Made by a program: the position numbers and the translations under genes
The notes under the pieces: model-generated
Told to the model about the DNA's origin: nothing
Databases searched by the model: none
The model's input: only the letters and a program-made list of their open reading frames with translations
Shown here: positions 51,850 through 62,089 of the stretch, piece by piece
Layout: the number at the start of each line of letters is the position of its first letter
How positions within the stretch are numbered: the first letter of the stretch is position 1
Source of the DNA: Oegoconia quadripuncta
Taxonomy: Eukaryota > Arthropoda > Insecta > Lepidoptera > Autostichidae
DNA: 64,000 nt
Assembly (NCBI GenBank): GCA_949316235.1
Contig: OX438748.1
Location: forward strand, 35,928,036 to 35,992,035
Reading direction: 5' to 3'

Positions 51850-52488
51850 CAGTACTGTCTCTTTCTCCCTGGAACAGTACGATGCGACGGCACCACTCCC
51901 GTCAGCAAGATGGCGCTGCCGTCACGCAAACAACTCTCTTTATAAATTGAGCTTAAAAAATTATAAAATTAAGACGATCCATCTCGACTGCATTGAATAT
52001 CAAAAACAGTGAAATGATAATTATGCATAAGTGTTTTCAAGCTATGTTGATTATGGAATAAGAGTTAATAGTGAAAATTAGATCTCAGCGGTACGATAAG
52101 TGAAAAGATAGTGCTAAATAAAAAGCAAAGAGAATCCTAATAACAAGTGGCTACCACTCAACTTGATGTGAAAATGATAATTAATTACCTATTTAAATAA
52201 TGGTGATATTATTAATATGCGACAATATACGATTTACAGTGACTTAATCTACAGTGAGGGTGTTTAATAAAAAACAATCTAAAAGCTAACTTCACATTGT
52301 AAACACGTCCTCTACCATATCATTGTTTATTTCATCAGTAACTGTAACATCCAATTTAGTCTCGGGGATAAGACGACGGTGACGGTAACCGCTAGTATCG
52401 AGTTCGATCCCCGCGAACTGTCTGTACTTTTTATTTTTTTTTTATTTTTATTGTTGTGTGCTACGGTAAATTTTGCTAAGTGACCAGT
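51850..52488 (+). promoter_or_regulatory. Probable 5' UTR / internal promoter region of LINE B
   Basis: Non-coding lead before ORF1. Starts GC-rich and turns AT-rich. An S1-like CGAGTTCGATCCCCGCGAAC phrase near 52397-52416 resembles a tRNA box-B region. No TATA box is obvious, and LINE promoters are usually internal. Confidence 0.35.
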
Positions 52489-54087
52489 ATGGCGTCAGCG
52501 TCTTCTATTTGTAAAGTATGTTCGAACACACTATTAAAAGAAAAATTAAAATGCTCAGTGTGTAGACTGGATTATGATATTAAATGCGCCAAAGTTCCTG
52601 AAAAAATATATTATCTTATGACGCCAGAAAGCAAAAGTGTATGGAAGTGTTTGTCTTGTCGTAAGCGGCTGAATACCGTAAAAAATAAGCTACCATCAAA
52701 AACTAAACAAGATGTCTCCAATGTTACAATGAGAAAGAAAGATCTATCGATTGATAAAGCAAACACTACTCCAACTACGAAAGATTTAAGCGAATTTAAA
52801 GATATGGCACTAAATCCACAGTACCCCCTTATAAAATCAAAGTCTAGTGAGTCACTAGTGATGACAGACGATACAATCAACAATTCTCGTTTTGTGTCAT
52901 TGAGCTTGGAATCCATAAACGACTTGGAAATTGTTAATGAATTAAAAATGGAAATAAAGACTCTCAAAGGTCGTTTAGAAAGCGCAGAAAACGAACTAGA
53001 TAACACAATTGTTGAACGAAATGAGTTAGAAAGACAAGTTGCAAAACTCACACAGGAAGTTACTGTTTTAAAGAATATCTGCAAGTCTCCGGGTGCGATT
53101 AAAAAGACGGGATTATCAAGTGCTAATAAGTATTCCGAACGCAATGGACAGCATGAAATACGCACGAACACCCCATCAACAGAACAGACGCAACTTGAGA
53201 ATCTCGATGACCACACACAAAGCTTCATAACTACCTCTAACTCTAACTCTACTAAAGCTCCAGGATCAACAATAGATACAACACAAATGGGAATACTGGA
53301 ACAAGAAATTATAGAACTGCAAACGGAATTATTGCAAGCGCAGGATGAAATATCAAGACTAAATAAAATATTAGAAAGATTAGAGGCGAATATACAGGGT
53401 AATGAGTACAATTCTACGAAGACACTCTACAATCTAATCCATGAAGAAGAAAGTAGGATACATAGTAAATCATATAGAGGTAAATTGTGGATCTTATCCA
53501 ATTATGGAAGAAATAAGGTAGTGCAAGCAGTAGATAGTATGGATCTGTTTGCGGAATTTGATTACTGTCACTATATAACCCCTAATGTCGGAATTGAGAT
53601 TTTATTAAGAGACATCGAAAACCGGGTGAAGAATTTCACGAAAAAAGACTACTGCGTTATCATGATTGGCGAATCAGACTTTAGGTTAATGAAAGACAGT
53701 AGTTTGTTAGTACAATTATTAAGAAAAAAATTACAAAGTTTGAAAAATACTAATGTAATAATTACTGCACCGACGTATATATGTGGAAAAAATATATATA
53801 ATTTTGGGATAGAAAAATTTAACAACCTTTTATGTCAGGATGTTCATGAATACAACTATGGTAATCTGTTAGACTCAAATTTAACTTTGACACTCGATAT
53901 GTTCTCCTCATATTCCGGAAGACTCAATAACAGAGGAATCAAGAATATCATGATGAATTTGGCTGATGCTATTTCAACTCATGAAGCAAGACACTCCATA
54001 GAAAAAATATGCAATGCCACTGATGAAAGTTGGGATATCGTGAACACAATAGAATCAACACAAAAAAATCAGCTTTTTCGTTTATAA
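52489..54087 (+). CDS. LINE B ORF1 protein: PHD-like zinc finger, coiled coils, SGNH-esterase-like domain
   Basis: 532 codons from the ATG at 52489 (the frame is also open a few codons earlier from a GTG). Residues 8-57 form a PHD-like finger: C8-x2-C11, C22-x2-C25, C33, then WKC54-x2-C57. Residues about 145-198 and 267-304 are Leu/Glu-rich heptads (ELKMEIKTLKGRLESAENEL; LEQEIIELQTELLQAQDEI), coiled coils for self-association. Residues about 331-504 resemble a reduced SGNH esterase-like domain (KLWILSNYGR, YCVIMIGESDF, then SSYSGRLNNRGIKNIM near the end); the canonical GDS Ser motif is not evident. ORF1 proteins of this sort bind element RNA in the cytoplasm and nucleus. The frame is intact. 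The stop TAA is at 54085-54087. Confidence 0.85.
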   Translation: MASASSICKVCSNTLLKEKLKCSVCRLDYDIKCAKVPEKIYYLMTPESKSVWKCLSCRKRLNTVKNKLPSKTKQDVSNVTMRKKDLSIDKANTTPTTKDLSEFKDMALNPQYPLIKSKSSESLVMTDDTINNSRFVSLSLESINDLEIVNELKMEIKTLKGRLESAENELDNTIVERNELERQVAKLTQEVTVLKNICKSPGAIKKTGLSSANKYSERNGQHEIRTNTPSTEQTQLENLDDHTQSFITTSNSNSTKAPGSTIDTTQMGILEQEIIELQTELLQAQDEISRLNKILERLEANIQGNEYNSTKTLYNLIHEEESRIHSKSYRGKLWILSNYGRNKVVQAVDSMDLFAEFDYCHYITPNVGIEILLRDIENRVKNFTKKDYCVIMIGESDFRLMKDSSLLVQLLRKKLQSLKNTNVIITAPTYICGKNIYNFGIEKFNNLLCQDVHEYNYGNLLDSNLTLTLDMFSSYSGRLNNRGIKNIMMNLADAISTHEARHSIEKICNATDESWDIVNTIESTQKNQLFRL

Positions 54088-55042
54088 TCACATTAATATT
54101 CTTCATCAAAATATTTCGGGCCTCATTGGTAAGAGTGACGAGTTGTTAGTTCACCTAGATTATCTCAATAAACAGCAGAGGCCGGTGGATGTGATATGCA
54201 TAACTGAACATAATATGACGACGGAAATTGAAGAATATCTCACGATACCTAATTATCGGTTGGCTACGAGCTTTTCAAGAAACAAAAAGAGAGGAGGAGC
54301 CTGCATATTAGTAAGAATTGGTCTGGAATATAAAATTATAGAGCAGGTTACGAAGTGTTCAATTATGAGCACAATAGAATGCTGTGCAATAGAACTTTTA
54401 ACGCATAATACTATTATAGCTTGTATATATAGGGTACCTAAGTCGAGTCTAGATACGTTCAGTGAAAAACTAGAGCTTGTGTTATATAATATTTGTTACC
54501 AAAAAAATAAAAAAGTTATAATTTGCGGAGACTTCAATATAAATATACTTGTGAACAACACTGCAAGCCGCGATTTTGAAAATCTACTACAAAGTCATAA
54601 TCTTAAATTAGAATTAAGAAAACCAACAAGACTTATTAGTGGAACGTGTCTAGATAATTTTGCTCATAACTTAAGAGGCACTAAATGTGAAATATTTGAT
54701 TTTCAATTATCAGACCACACAGCACAACTCTTAAAGTGTCCAGTAAAAAGAACATGCACTCTTAGGTCTTGGTGTATTAGTCGCCGTAATTATTGTAAAG
54801 AAAATCTAGACAAATTCAAGAAATGTATAAGTAGCTTGACATTTTCTGATGTATTTGAATGCAATGATGTTAACACGGCCTATGACGCGTTTTTGGACAT
54901 ATTCAGACTGTTTTATGACTTGTGTTTTCCGGTACAATTTATAATTAAAAAATCAAAACACAAACCTAAATGGATGACAGCGGGAGTCAAGGCATGTTGT
55001 AAAAAAAAAGAGAGATTATCTGTGGCAATATCGAAAAAATAA
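54053..55042 (+). pseudogene. LINE B ORF2, first part: AP-like endonuclease
   Basis: The frame opens after a TAG at 54050-54052, overlaps the last 35 nt of ORF1 in the +1 frame, and contains all endonuclease signatures: ILHQNISGLIGK, ICITEHNM (catalytic Glu), VIICGDFNINIL (DxN), FDFQLSDHTAQL (SDH). The first in-frame ATG is at 54215, already past the first motif and after the Glu codon. Translation from it would lose part of the domain, so reinitiation at a non-AUG codon, stop-coupled initiation or a +1 frameshift from ORF1 is likely. The frame ends at TAA 55040-55042 only because nine A (55001-55009) shift it. The protein continues in the next frame. Confidence 0.85.
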
Positions 55043-56945
55043 GAATGCACTTAATAAAGATATTTTAAAAAAGTACACTGTCCAATTAAGAAAGATAATA
55101 AAACTAACTAAACTTAACTTAAACAATCAATATATAAACACATCAAAAAATAAATGTAAAGCAGCTTGGCATATCATTAATCAGTCTAAACAGAATCAGC
55201 CTAAAGAAGCCATACTCAAAATAAAAAGCAATGATCAATGTATTACATCCCCTAGCAAAATAGCCGATACTTTTAACAACTCCTTCATTGATGATATTAA
55301 AAAAATTCGTGACCAAGGTACGAGCGCAAATACAAAAGAAATAGAGAACAACTATAATTCGATATTCATGTCCCCCACAATTCCTGAGGAAATATATAAA
55401 ATCATAATGTCTTTAAAAAACACAAAGAGCGTTGGCTACGACGGCATAAGTACAAGAGTAATTAAATACGTATCTCATATAGTTACATACCCGTTAAATT
55501 ATATAATTAATTTGAGTATGAGGACAGGAATTTACCCGGACAAATTAAAACAAACTGTCATAGTACCACTTTATAAGAAAGGTGATAGAGAAAACGTCAA
55601 GAATTATCGTCCAATCGCTTTAATACCGGTCCTTTCAAAAATTTTTGAAAAAGCGATTTATAACCGTCTCTACTCCTTTATAGAAAAGTATAACATTTTA
55701 TCAAACGAACAGAGAGGATTTCGCAGAAATTGTAACATAAATATGGCCATTTACGACCTAGTACGCCCTGTCATGGCTAACTTAGATATGAAGATACCAA
55801 CCTGTGCTGTATTTATGGACATGACACGAGCTTTTGATCATGTAGAGCATAGAATATTAATAAATAAATTAAGTCGTTACGGAATACGTGGTTGTGCTTT
55901 ACAATTAATTCAATCGTATTTGTGTAAGCGATGCCAGTATGTACAATTAACACACCTATGCATAACTTCTAGAAGAGAAATTCAACATGTGTCGGAATGT
56001 AGAAATGTTCAGTTCGGAGTTCCACAGGGTAGTATATTGGGACCATTACTATTTTTGCTATATATAAACGATATGCCAAAGCATAGCAAATATCCAATGG
56101 TTTTATATGCAGACGATAGTACAATCACTGTAGAGTGTAAAAATGAGACTGAATATGAACATGAAATCAATAAAACTATTGAAGATCTTGTTACTTGGTT
56201 AAAAACAAATAATTTAAAGGTTAATTTGGAAAAAACTAAAATTATGCACTTTACGCAAAGAAAAAAAGTACACGACTTAGATATTAATTATAATGGCCAA
56301 GTTGTAGCTAGAGTAGACTTTACCAGGTTCCTGGGCCTATGTATAGATAGTAATATGTCTTGGGAATCACATTCGTTGGAGGTGTGCAGTAAACTCTACA
56401 AGTACGCATACGCTCTCCACAAACTCTCAAAAATTGCTAATCGGGAGGCCGCGCTAACAGCATATCATGGCTTCGCTGCATCTACTTTGCGATATGGTAT
56501 TATTTTCTGGGGCAATTCGAGCTATCGAGAAGTAGTGTTTAGGGCGCAAAAACGATGTATCAGAGCTTTTTGCGGCTTGAAGTCTACTGAAAGTTGCCGC
56601 GAATATTTTGGGTATTTAAAGATATTAACTTTCCCCTGTTTGTATATACTAGAGGCTTCTATGTTTGTAAAATCTAATCCTGACCTATTTAAATTGACTG
56701 TGCGACCAGAAGGTCTAAATTTACGACCAAGGAACATTACTGTCCAAACGAATATGTGTAAAACTGCCTTGATGCGTAAAAGTATAGTTGACATGGCGCC
56801 GAAAATATATAATAAGCTGCCACAAACTCTAAAAGAAATTAAAAGTGTGAAAAGGTTCAAAAATATGTTATTTAACCTATTAATCCATAAATGTTATTAT
56901 AATTTTGACGAATTTTTTGGGGACAAATTATGTTTAACAGTTTAA
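55010..56945 (+). pseudogene. LINE B ORF2, second part: reverse transcriptase
   Basis: Continuation of ORF2 in the frame one base over, open from the A run at 55001-55009 to TAA at 56943-56945. Domain order: linker (RDYLWQYRKNKNALNKD), GYDGISTRVIKY, NYRPIALIPVLSKIFEKAIY, GFRRNCNINMAIYDL, block A AVFMDMTRAFDHVEHRIL (catalytic Asp), GVPQGSILGPLLFLLYIND, YADDST active site, NLEKTKIMHF, FLGLCID and a C-terminal ~250 residues with YHGFAASTLRYGIIFWGNSS. All catalytic residues are in place. One surplus A relative to an open frame explains the break. It could be a true mutation or an assembly/sequencing error in a homopolymer. Confidence 0.88.
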
Positions 56946-57236
56946 TCTACCTTATTTCAATAATAACAACGTACTTATTCTTTAATGTCTAGGTAATCAA
57001 AAACAAATAACAATACTGTATTAAAATTTATAATGACATGTAGTAAAAATATATAATAGTGAAATGTAATAATAATAACCTAATTGACATCAGCATGCAT
57101 GTATTGTAGATAATTCATAAGTATAATGTTTGTAAGCCAATTATTGGTAGATCACAGAGATCCTGCTGTATAATAACATCATTATTTACCTGTGCATCAC
57201 AAATAAATTGATTGATTGATTGATTGATTGATTGAC
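56946..57236 (+). terminator. LINE B 3' UTR and tail
   Basis: AT-rich, no frame, ending in a TTGATT repeat. Tandem short-unit tails rather than poly-A are characteristic of CR1/L2-type LINEs, where the RT recognises the 3' end. Confidence 0.7.
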
Positions 57237-58439
57237 TCCAAAACTAAATTAAATTTTTCTGGTAAATTAAATTTTTGGACCCAACAGTGGGTACGATGGA
57301 TGAGTTGTTAACAATGGCCGCCGACCGGTACGAGTTTGAGACGGGGTCCGTTCCCCGCGCCGCACTGCCGTCCTCTCTCTCGTGTTGAGGTCTGGTTTTA
57401 GGCCGCAATCTAACGCTTCTTTGTGCCTAATTGGTTGTCGTTTTTGATGAACCCAAGTAAATCGTTTCTATTCTATTCAAAATACGCAACTGGTGTAATT
57501 CACTATTGGTCTAAAAAAATAATGGTCAATGAGCAATTAGTCTAAAACGCAACTGGCCTAAGAATTATCAATTAGGCAAAGGCGTGTGATCTTTTAAGAT
57601 CTCTTAGACTTTAATAAAGTAAACCAGATATAATATTAATTTCTATCAAGTCTTTGGTATAAAACAGTACCCACGGGAAGAGTAGTGGTGGGTAGTTTAC
57701 ATGCCGGGAACTGAACGTTCAGTGAATTTAGATATCTGTAAATTTTGGAGAGATCTAATTTAGAGTTTGAAAAACATACAATTTCCAAATTCGAGAGCCC
57801 GATGAACGATAAGCAAAATGTGAGGGAGATTAAATTTGTTTCCAACTGTAGGGAAAGCGCGCCTTAAGTGAGCTCACGTGACCTCCTCGATTATTAACGC
57901 GTTTCGGCTCCGAATTATAAACGGAGAAAACATGCTCGTGTGTTGTACGTCACTAATTAGTTGATTTAATTCAGTTTTCTTTGTGACAGAAATTGTTTGT
58001 TTTGTGCTAGAAACAAATGGGACTTATTTATTTGCTAAGAAATAATAATTTAAGGGAAAATCGCTTAGATTTTATACAAAGTCAATTACGTTGGAAATTG
58101 CCACTAATTAGGGCACATAACCTATAAATAAGTAATGCTAAAAAAATTTTCGACGCCTCATACATAGGTTCAAATTTATTTGTAATAGTCTTGCAGCATG
58201 AATCATAGTTGTAACAGTATGGAAAGTTAAAAATATTTTGTGCATTCAAATGTCTTTTTTAGCTATAGCAAACCTAAACGTTTGGGCTTAGTGTAAATGA
58301 ATATTCATCAATGTTTGTAGTACCGTGCTAGCCATACGAATAAATTATTTGTATTTGCACCTCCTTTACGACTAATATTGAAAGCAAAAACGACTCAAAA
58401 AAAAAACAAATACAAAAAAAAAAACTCCCTAAAACGCGA
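57237..58439. other. No gene seen
   Basis: First 350 bp hold the flanking repeat discussed at 51372 and a GC-rich piece (ATGGCCGCCGACCGGTACGA, GTCCGTTCCCCGCGCCGCAC) of unknown origin. The rest is AT-rich. Confidence 0.35.
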
Positions 58440-58700
58440 AAAATGAAGGACTTGTGCCTTCCATCATCAGCTCAGCAACATGAAAACAAAAAATATTATT
58501 AAAATTTGAGGGTTGCCCTCGATTTGAGGGTTGCCCTCGATTTGAGGGTTGCCCTCGATTTGAGGGTTGCCCTCGATTTCCCTGGGATTTCATCATCAGA
58601 TCCTGATTTGGTTACAATGGGTCCACATCAGGAGTATACAATACAATATATAAAAAAATCGGTCCACAATTTTATTGACGGAGAAATCGGTGGACATAGA
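58440..58700 (+). repeat. Dispersed repeat X, second plus copy, containing an 18-bp tandem repeat
   Basis: GACTTGTGCCTTCCATCATC, CCTGGGATTTCATCATCAGA, TCCTGATTTGGTTACAATGG. It resembles the copy at 40805 in layout rather than base for base. It includes the tandem repeat at 58505-58576. Confidence 0.5.
58505..58576. repeat. 18-bp tandem repeat, four exact copies, each a hairpin
   Basis: The unit TTTGAGGGTTGCCCTCGA is repeated four times without change. GAGGG-TTG-CCCTC within each unit is a self-complementary stem. The open frame (RVALDL repeats) is a by-product of an 18-bp period. Confidence 0.95.
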
Positions 58701-59428
58701 TAAAAAAATATTATACCGGATGAGTTATTTTACAAGTAGTAAGTATATACAGTCGAACATAGAACCTCCTCCAAATATATGTTGTATACATTAAGAAACT
58801 ATGCATAACGCATGCAAGGTTTTATTTCCCAAAACAATAAAATACAACAAGACATGTTAACTTCATTATTTTCACCATAAACTTCCCTTACGAGATGTAA
58901 TGAGTTTTGTAATCAAATAATACTGTCCCCAAAAACAAGTGCGTTCCAAAAATAACACATGTAAGCACGACCAAGTCAATTTGTCACTCGATTAGCGCTA
59001 AAAGAGCTCGAACGACGATATAATTGAATCATAAACAAATGTAACAAACAGCGAGAGACAATCGAATCAATTTTGAATCAACAGGAACCAATCGCAGCGC
59101 AACATTTGAACGTCGAACGCGCAAATCTGACATCTGTCACACTCGACCGCCATTGTTAGTGTTTTGGCGTTCCTTTTTTGAGAGTTGACAGTTGGCGCGG
59201 GCGTTCTCTGGTTATTTTGTTTTATTGTTGACGTTTTATTCAATCAGCCGCCATCGAGATGAGTTTGTGTGTTACCTGAACGTGACTGTTCTATTGTTCC
59301 TTCTTTTTGTAAATGTATGTACCAATTTTTATGACAGATTCCTTGTCAATTAAAGGTCATCAGAAAATAATCTAAAATCAAACGAAATGACTCAAATTGA
59401 TTTATTTGCGATTAATAAAATATGCGGC
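58701..59428. other. No gene seen
   Basis: AT-rich, with a GC-richer part near 59150-59205 (GACCGCCATTGTTAGTGTTT, TTGGCGCGGGCGTTC). No repeat or frame recognised. Confidence 0.35.
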
Positions 59429-59432
59429 GTAA

Positions 59433-59876
59433 AGTCCGTCCAGATTGACTTGTCTTATTTGGTAAACAAACCACACTCGTAACAAAAACACGACTTGCCG
59501 TATAAATCACGCCATGTACACTGTGTATAGATGTATTGAATTATATTTAATTAGTTGTAAAGAAATTTTAGGCTCTCTTCACACCAGCGATTTCTTATTT
59601 TTGATTGATTTAATAAGCTTGTTAATATTTTTTTTATTTCGGTTATATAATGTTCTATTTGTGGGGGAGGCCTATGTCCAACAGTAGACTTCTGTGGGCT
59701 GAAATGACGATGATTAATCAAATTAAATGATTAATTGAATTAGATGATCAAGTTCACTTCATTTTCGTACTCATTCACCATCATTGGTTCGGTGATACCC
59801 CAACCCTATAAATTGTCTCTGGTTGCTAGTACGCCATATTTGTTTACCAAATAGGACAAGTCAATCTGGACGGACT
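59433..59876. mobile_element. MITE-like element, 38-bp terminal inverted repeats, GTAA duplication
   Basis: Left repeat 59433-59470 (AGTCCGTCCAGATTGACTTG .. TTTGGTAAACAAA) and right repeat 59839-59876 differ at one position only. GTAA flanks both ends (59429-59432 and 59877-59880), a probable 4-bp target duplication. Total 444 bp. The interior has no transposase and contains an inserted RTE-like LINE end (59657-59718). The superfamily is not assignable from this alone. Confidence 0.85.
59657..59718 (+). repeat. RTE-like LINE 3' end nested in the MITE
   Basis: GTGGGGGAGGCCTATGTCCA, ACAGTAGACTTCTGTGGGCT, GAAATGACGATGATTA is the last coding stretch (GEAYVQQ) and 3' end of RTE-type LINEs. Compare the reverse at 63230-63285. 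Confidence 0.7.
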
Positions 59877-59880
59877 GTAA

Positions 59881-60439
59881 GTGGCCGTATTTTTGATTGC
59901 GTTGACTTAGGAGTTTGATTTTTTTATAGCTCAGTATTTTCAAACAGTAATTTCAAATTGTTACCTTGACGTGTTCCTGACAAAAAATATCTTGTTAGAC
60001 AGACAGACGAAGTGATCCTGCAATTAAGTCTAATTAACAGATGTTACTTCTAAGTTGTAATGACCAGTAATTGTCGTTCACGATGCAGACCTAGCCTAGT
60101 GTGGATGCTGCAGCAAATGGATAATTATGTTATTGGTCCTTTTTGGTAAATAAACATCTTATCTTGTCTTTGGAATACGGAACCCTTATACAAGTGGGTT
60201 GCTTTTGCGGTGTGGTAATCCCAGTCCAGTTCTGGCTGCTATATACCCTACGGCGCAGTGGTAGAATTTGTAGGACAACTTTATGTACCAAACTTCGTAG
60301 CAAATAAACATTTCATTTCTTCATTTCATTTAACTAGGATTAACCAACTCCTAACCGCCCCAGAACAAACAACTTAGTCATATAAGAAACCTCAAGGTCA
60401 GGCAACGAGCTATTTCTGCATTTCAGTATGGCCCTGGGT
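59881..60439. other. No gene seen
   Basis: 60125-60175 has GTCCTTTTTGGTAAATAAAC then ATCTTATCTTGTC, a LINE-like tail phrase echoed at 13900 (TTTTGGTAAATAAACACCTT). Nothing else. Confidence 0.3.
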
Positions 60440-60484
60440 GCAGGCCGCTTCCAACCGGTTGCTCTGGGTTCTGTGAAGGACATG
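60440..60484 (+). repeat. RTE-like LINE fragment
   Basis: GTGCAGGCCGCTTCCAACCG then GTTGCTCTGGGTTCTG, as in 44877-44900 (GCAGGCCGCTTCCAACCGGT). Confidence 0.55.
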
Positions 60485-60537
60485 TTAACATCAGGTGTGA
60501 TTGAGGTCAAGTGCTAACTCGTTGTGCATAAAAAAAG
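60484..60537 (+). mobile_element. SINE S1 3' end
   Basis: GTTAACATCAGGTGTGATTG, AGGTCAAGTGCTAACTCGTT, GTGCATAAAAAAA. Severely 5'-truncated. It abuts the RTE-like fragment. Confidence 0.8.
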
Positions 60538-60870
60538 GAAGCAAATGATGAACAATGAAGATATAGAGACCCATTCTAACCTCAATACTGCCGGCGTTAT
60601 TACGTGCTCCATTTAAATTAAGCGTCTTATAGTACCTGGTCATGATTTATGACATTGTTTCGTTAAGTTTCACAACAAATTATAATGAAAACGTTAAGCG
60701 CTGTCGCTTCGGCCTTAATTTAATTGTTGGGTGTCGTGTTTGGAACACTGTCACAAACACGAACGGGGCCGGCGCGAGTGTCTACCACCACATGAAAGGT
60801 ACAATGCAATGCAAATAACTACGCTTTGTTGAAAGAAAGAGATAAAAACTTAAAGAAAAAATTATATATT
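60538..60870. other. No gene seen
   Basis: Spacer with GGGGCCGGCGCGAGTGTCTA near 60765. No recognised element. Confidence 0.3.
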
Positions 60871-60960
60871 GACCGTGTGGTTTCCGGCAGTACTCGTAGA
60901 ATAGGACTAATAAATCTCTTCGAATCTCTTAGTCGCCTCTCTAAAGGTACAGATATACAT
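60871..60960 (+). repeat. Dispersed LINE-related repeat (GTGTGGTTTCCGGCA)
   Basis: GACCGTGTGGTTTCCGGCAG, GAATAGGACTAATAAATCTC and TTAGTCGCCTCTCTAAAGG follow the layout of a very common lepidopteran repeat (CCGTGTGGTTCCCGGCA, then AATAGGACC). A weaker match is near 36538 (GGTCGCTTCCGGCAGAGTAG). Confidence 0.45.
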
Positions 60961-61029
60961 ACTAGTATAGTAGCACGAAACATGCTGTTAATGAGCAAAT
61001 GTTACCTAGCGGCTTGTATGTGGAAACCA

Positions 61030-61680
61030 TTGCTAGTAACGAGCATGCTTAAAAATCGATCGACATTCGATTCGATTCGATTCGATGCTACCTGAGGCGC
61101 CTAGGTCTTACCCTTCCTCTCTTTTTCGTCATGTTCTTCAAAAAAATATCGTGTTGTATGAAGTGACCTATCATCTGTCCTCTTCGGTTCTCAATTACTT
61201 TGACCAAGTGAAAGAAAAGGTGAATGTCGAGGTTAAATCGAGGGTGGAAAGTAGAGAGACGTGGTCATTACTGGACTGACAAGAGCATAGCTCTTAAATT
61301 GCGGATGAAGACCTGAGGCAGGGGAGCACGACTGGTTTGCTTATGAGCATGCTAATATCGTCAGTTGTTCGTGCGTGCTAGTCAAAAATGTCTCGCTTGG
61401 GTGACCCAATTACGTACCCAAATTTTTTGTTCTTTCTTATCTTATTCTTCCTTGATGACAGGAACTTTTGGATTTATTGCATTGCCAGCAAAAGTATGAT
61501 TTTATTCAGTTTTGGTCCAGTCTTGTCAATGATTCATCGCGTATGAAACAGCAAGTGTATGGATTGTTTGTTGAAAAACAAGTTCGTTCAGGAGCGTGTT
61601 TAAAACTAGCATGCTCTTACTAGCAAATGTGTTGCTTCAAGAGCATGCTCAATTTAAGTGTACTCATAAGCATGCTTTTG
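61030..61680. repeat. Cluster of palindromic GAGCATGCTC-type motifs
   Basis: GAGCATGCTT at 61041, GAGCATGCTA at 61345, AGCATGCTCTT at 61608, GAGCATGCTC at 61641 and AAGCATGCTT near 61669. All contain the palindrome AGCATGCT. Short subterminal palindrome arrays occur in some DNA transposons (for example hAT), but no ends were found. Confidence 0.4.
61085..61330 (+). pseudogene. LINE C-terminal fragment, copy 2
   Basis: The frame at about 61150-61279 reads YEVTYHLSSSVLNYFDQVKE then a short tail; ACAAGAGCATAGCTCTTAAA follows. The reversed copy at 44048-44160 shares GTGAAAGAAAAGG, GTAGAGA and GACAAGAGCATAGCTCTTAA. A C-terminal end of an RT-type LINE is likely. No complete domain is present. Confidence 0.5.
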
Positions 61681-62089
61681 TAGGATGCTATTAAAGAGTA
61701 TGTCTATCTATACCTTAAATAATAAACCCTAAATAACCCCAGCGAAAAATGTGTTTGACGGTGTGTGTGCGTCTTTGTCGAGACGTAACTCAGGAATTCG
61801 TGGTCAAATTAGAAAGCGGTTTTTTTTAATGAAAGACTAAAAGAGGGGACTGTTTCGTAGCCATGTTTGATGAAAACTGGTTAAGCTTCACCACGGTTTT
61901 GTCGTGTTTTACAATCTCGCTATAGTCTGTCGAGTGTTAACTAAATTTACTTATATTTAAGATTAAATCCGGGGTCAGGTTCGTAGCCATGTTTGGGAAG
62001 TTGGTTAAGCCGTCCCGAAGATGTTTAGCTTTAACATAGTTGGTTTAGTCTCTCTGGATGATACAATCATTTGTTTTCTCTGGGATTTT
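61681..62089. other. No gene seen
   Basis: TTCGTAGCCATGTTTGATGA and TTCGTAGCCATGTTTGGGAA (61855, 61979) are a short local echo. The phrase recurs as TTCTTAGCCATGTTTGGTGG at 62921. Unassigned dispersed repeat. Confidence 0.35.

Larger units (their letters stand above)
51850..57236 (+). mobile_element. LINE B: non-LTR retrotransposon (CR1/L2-like), nearly complete, GATT tail
   Basis: Plus-strand element with ORF1 (52489-54087), ORF2 (54053-56945, one frameshift), about 265 bp of 3' UTR and a tail of TTGATT/GATT units (57207-57236) after CACAAATAAATTGATTGATT. The 5' boundary is not visible. I place it near 51850, where sequence changes from the flanking repeat to a GC-richer block (CAAGATGGCGCTGCCGTCAC), but this is a guess. 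The ORF1 type (zinc finger, coiled coil, esterase-like) and repeat tail fit the CR1/L2 group. The copy is young, with only one clear lesion. Confidence 0.85.

Noticed and set aside
52611..53411. 266-codon frame on the minus strand
   Set aside because: Antisense shadow of LINE B ORF1, whose domains are clear on the plus strand.
58506..58703. Protein with RVALDL repeats
   Set aside because: Frame through an 18-bp tandem repeat in a dispersed repeat; no further domain.
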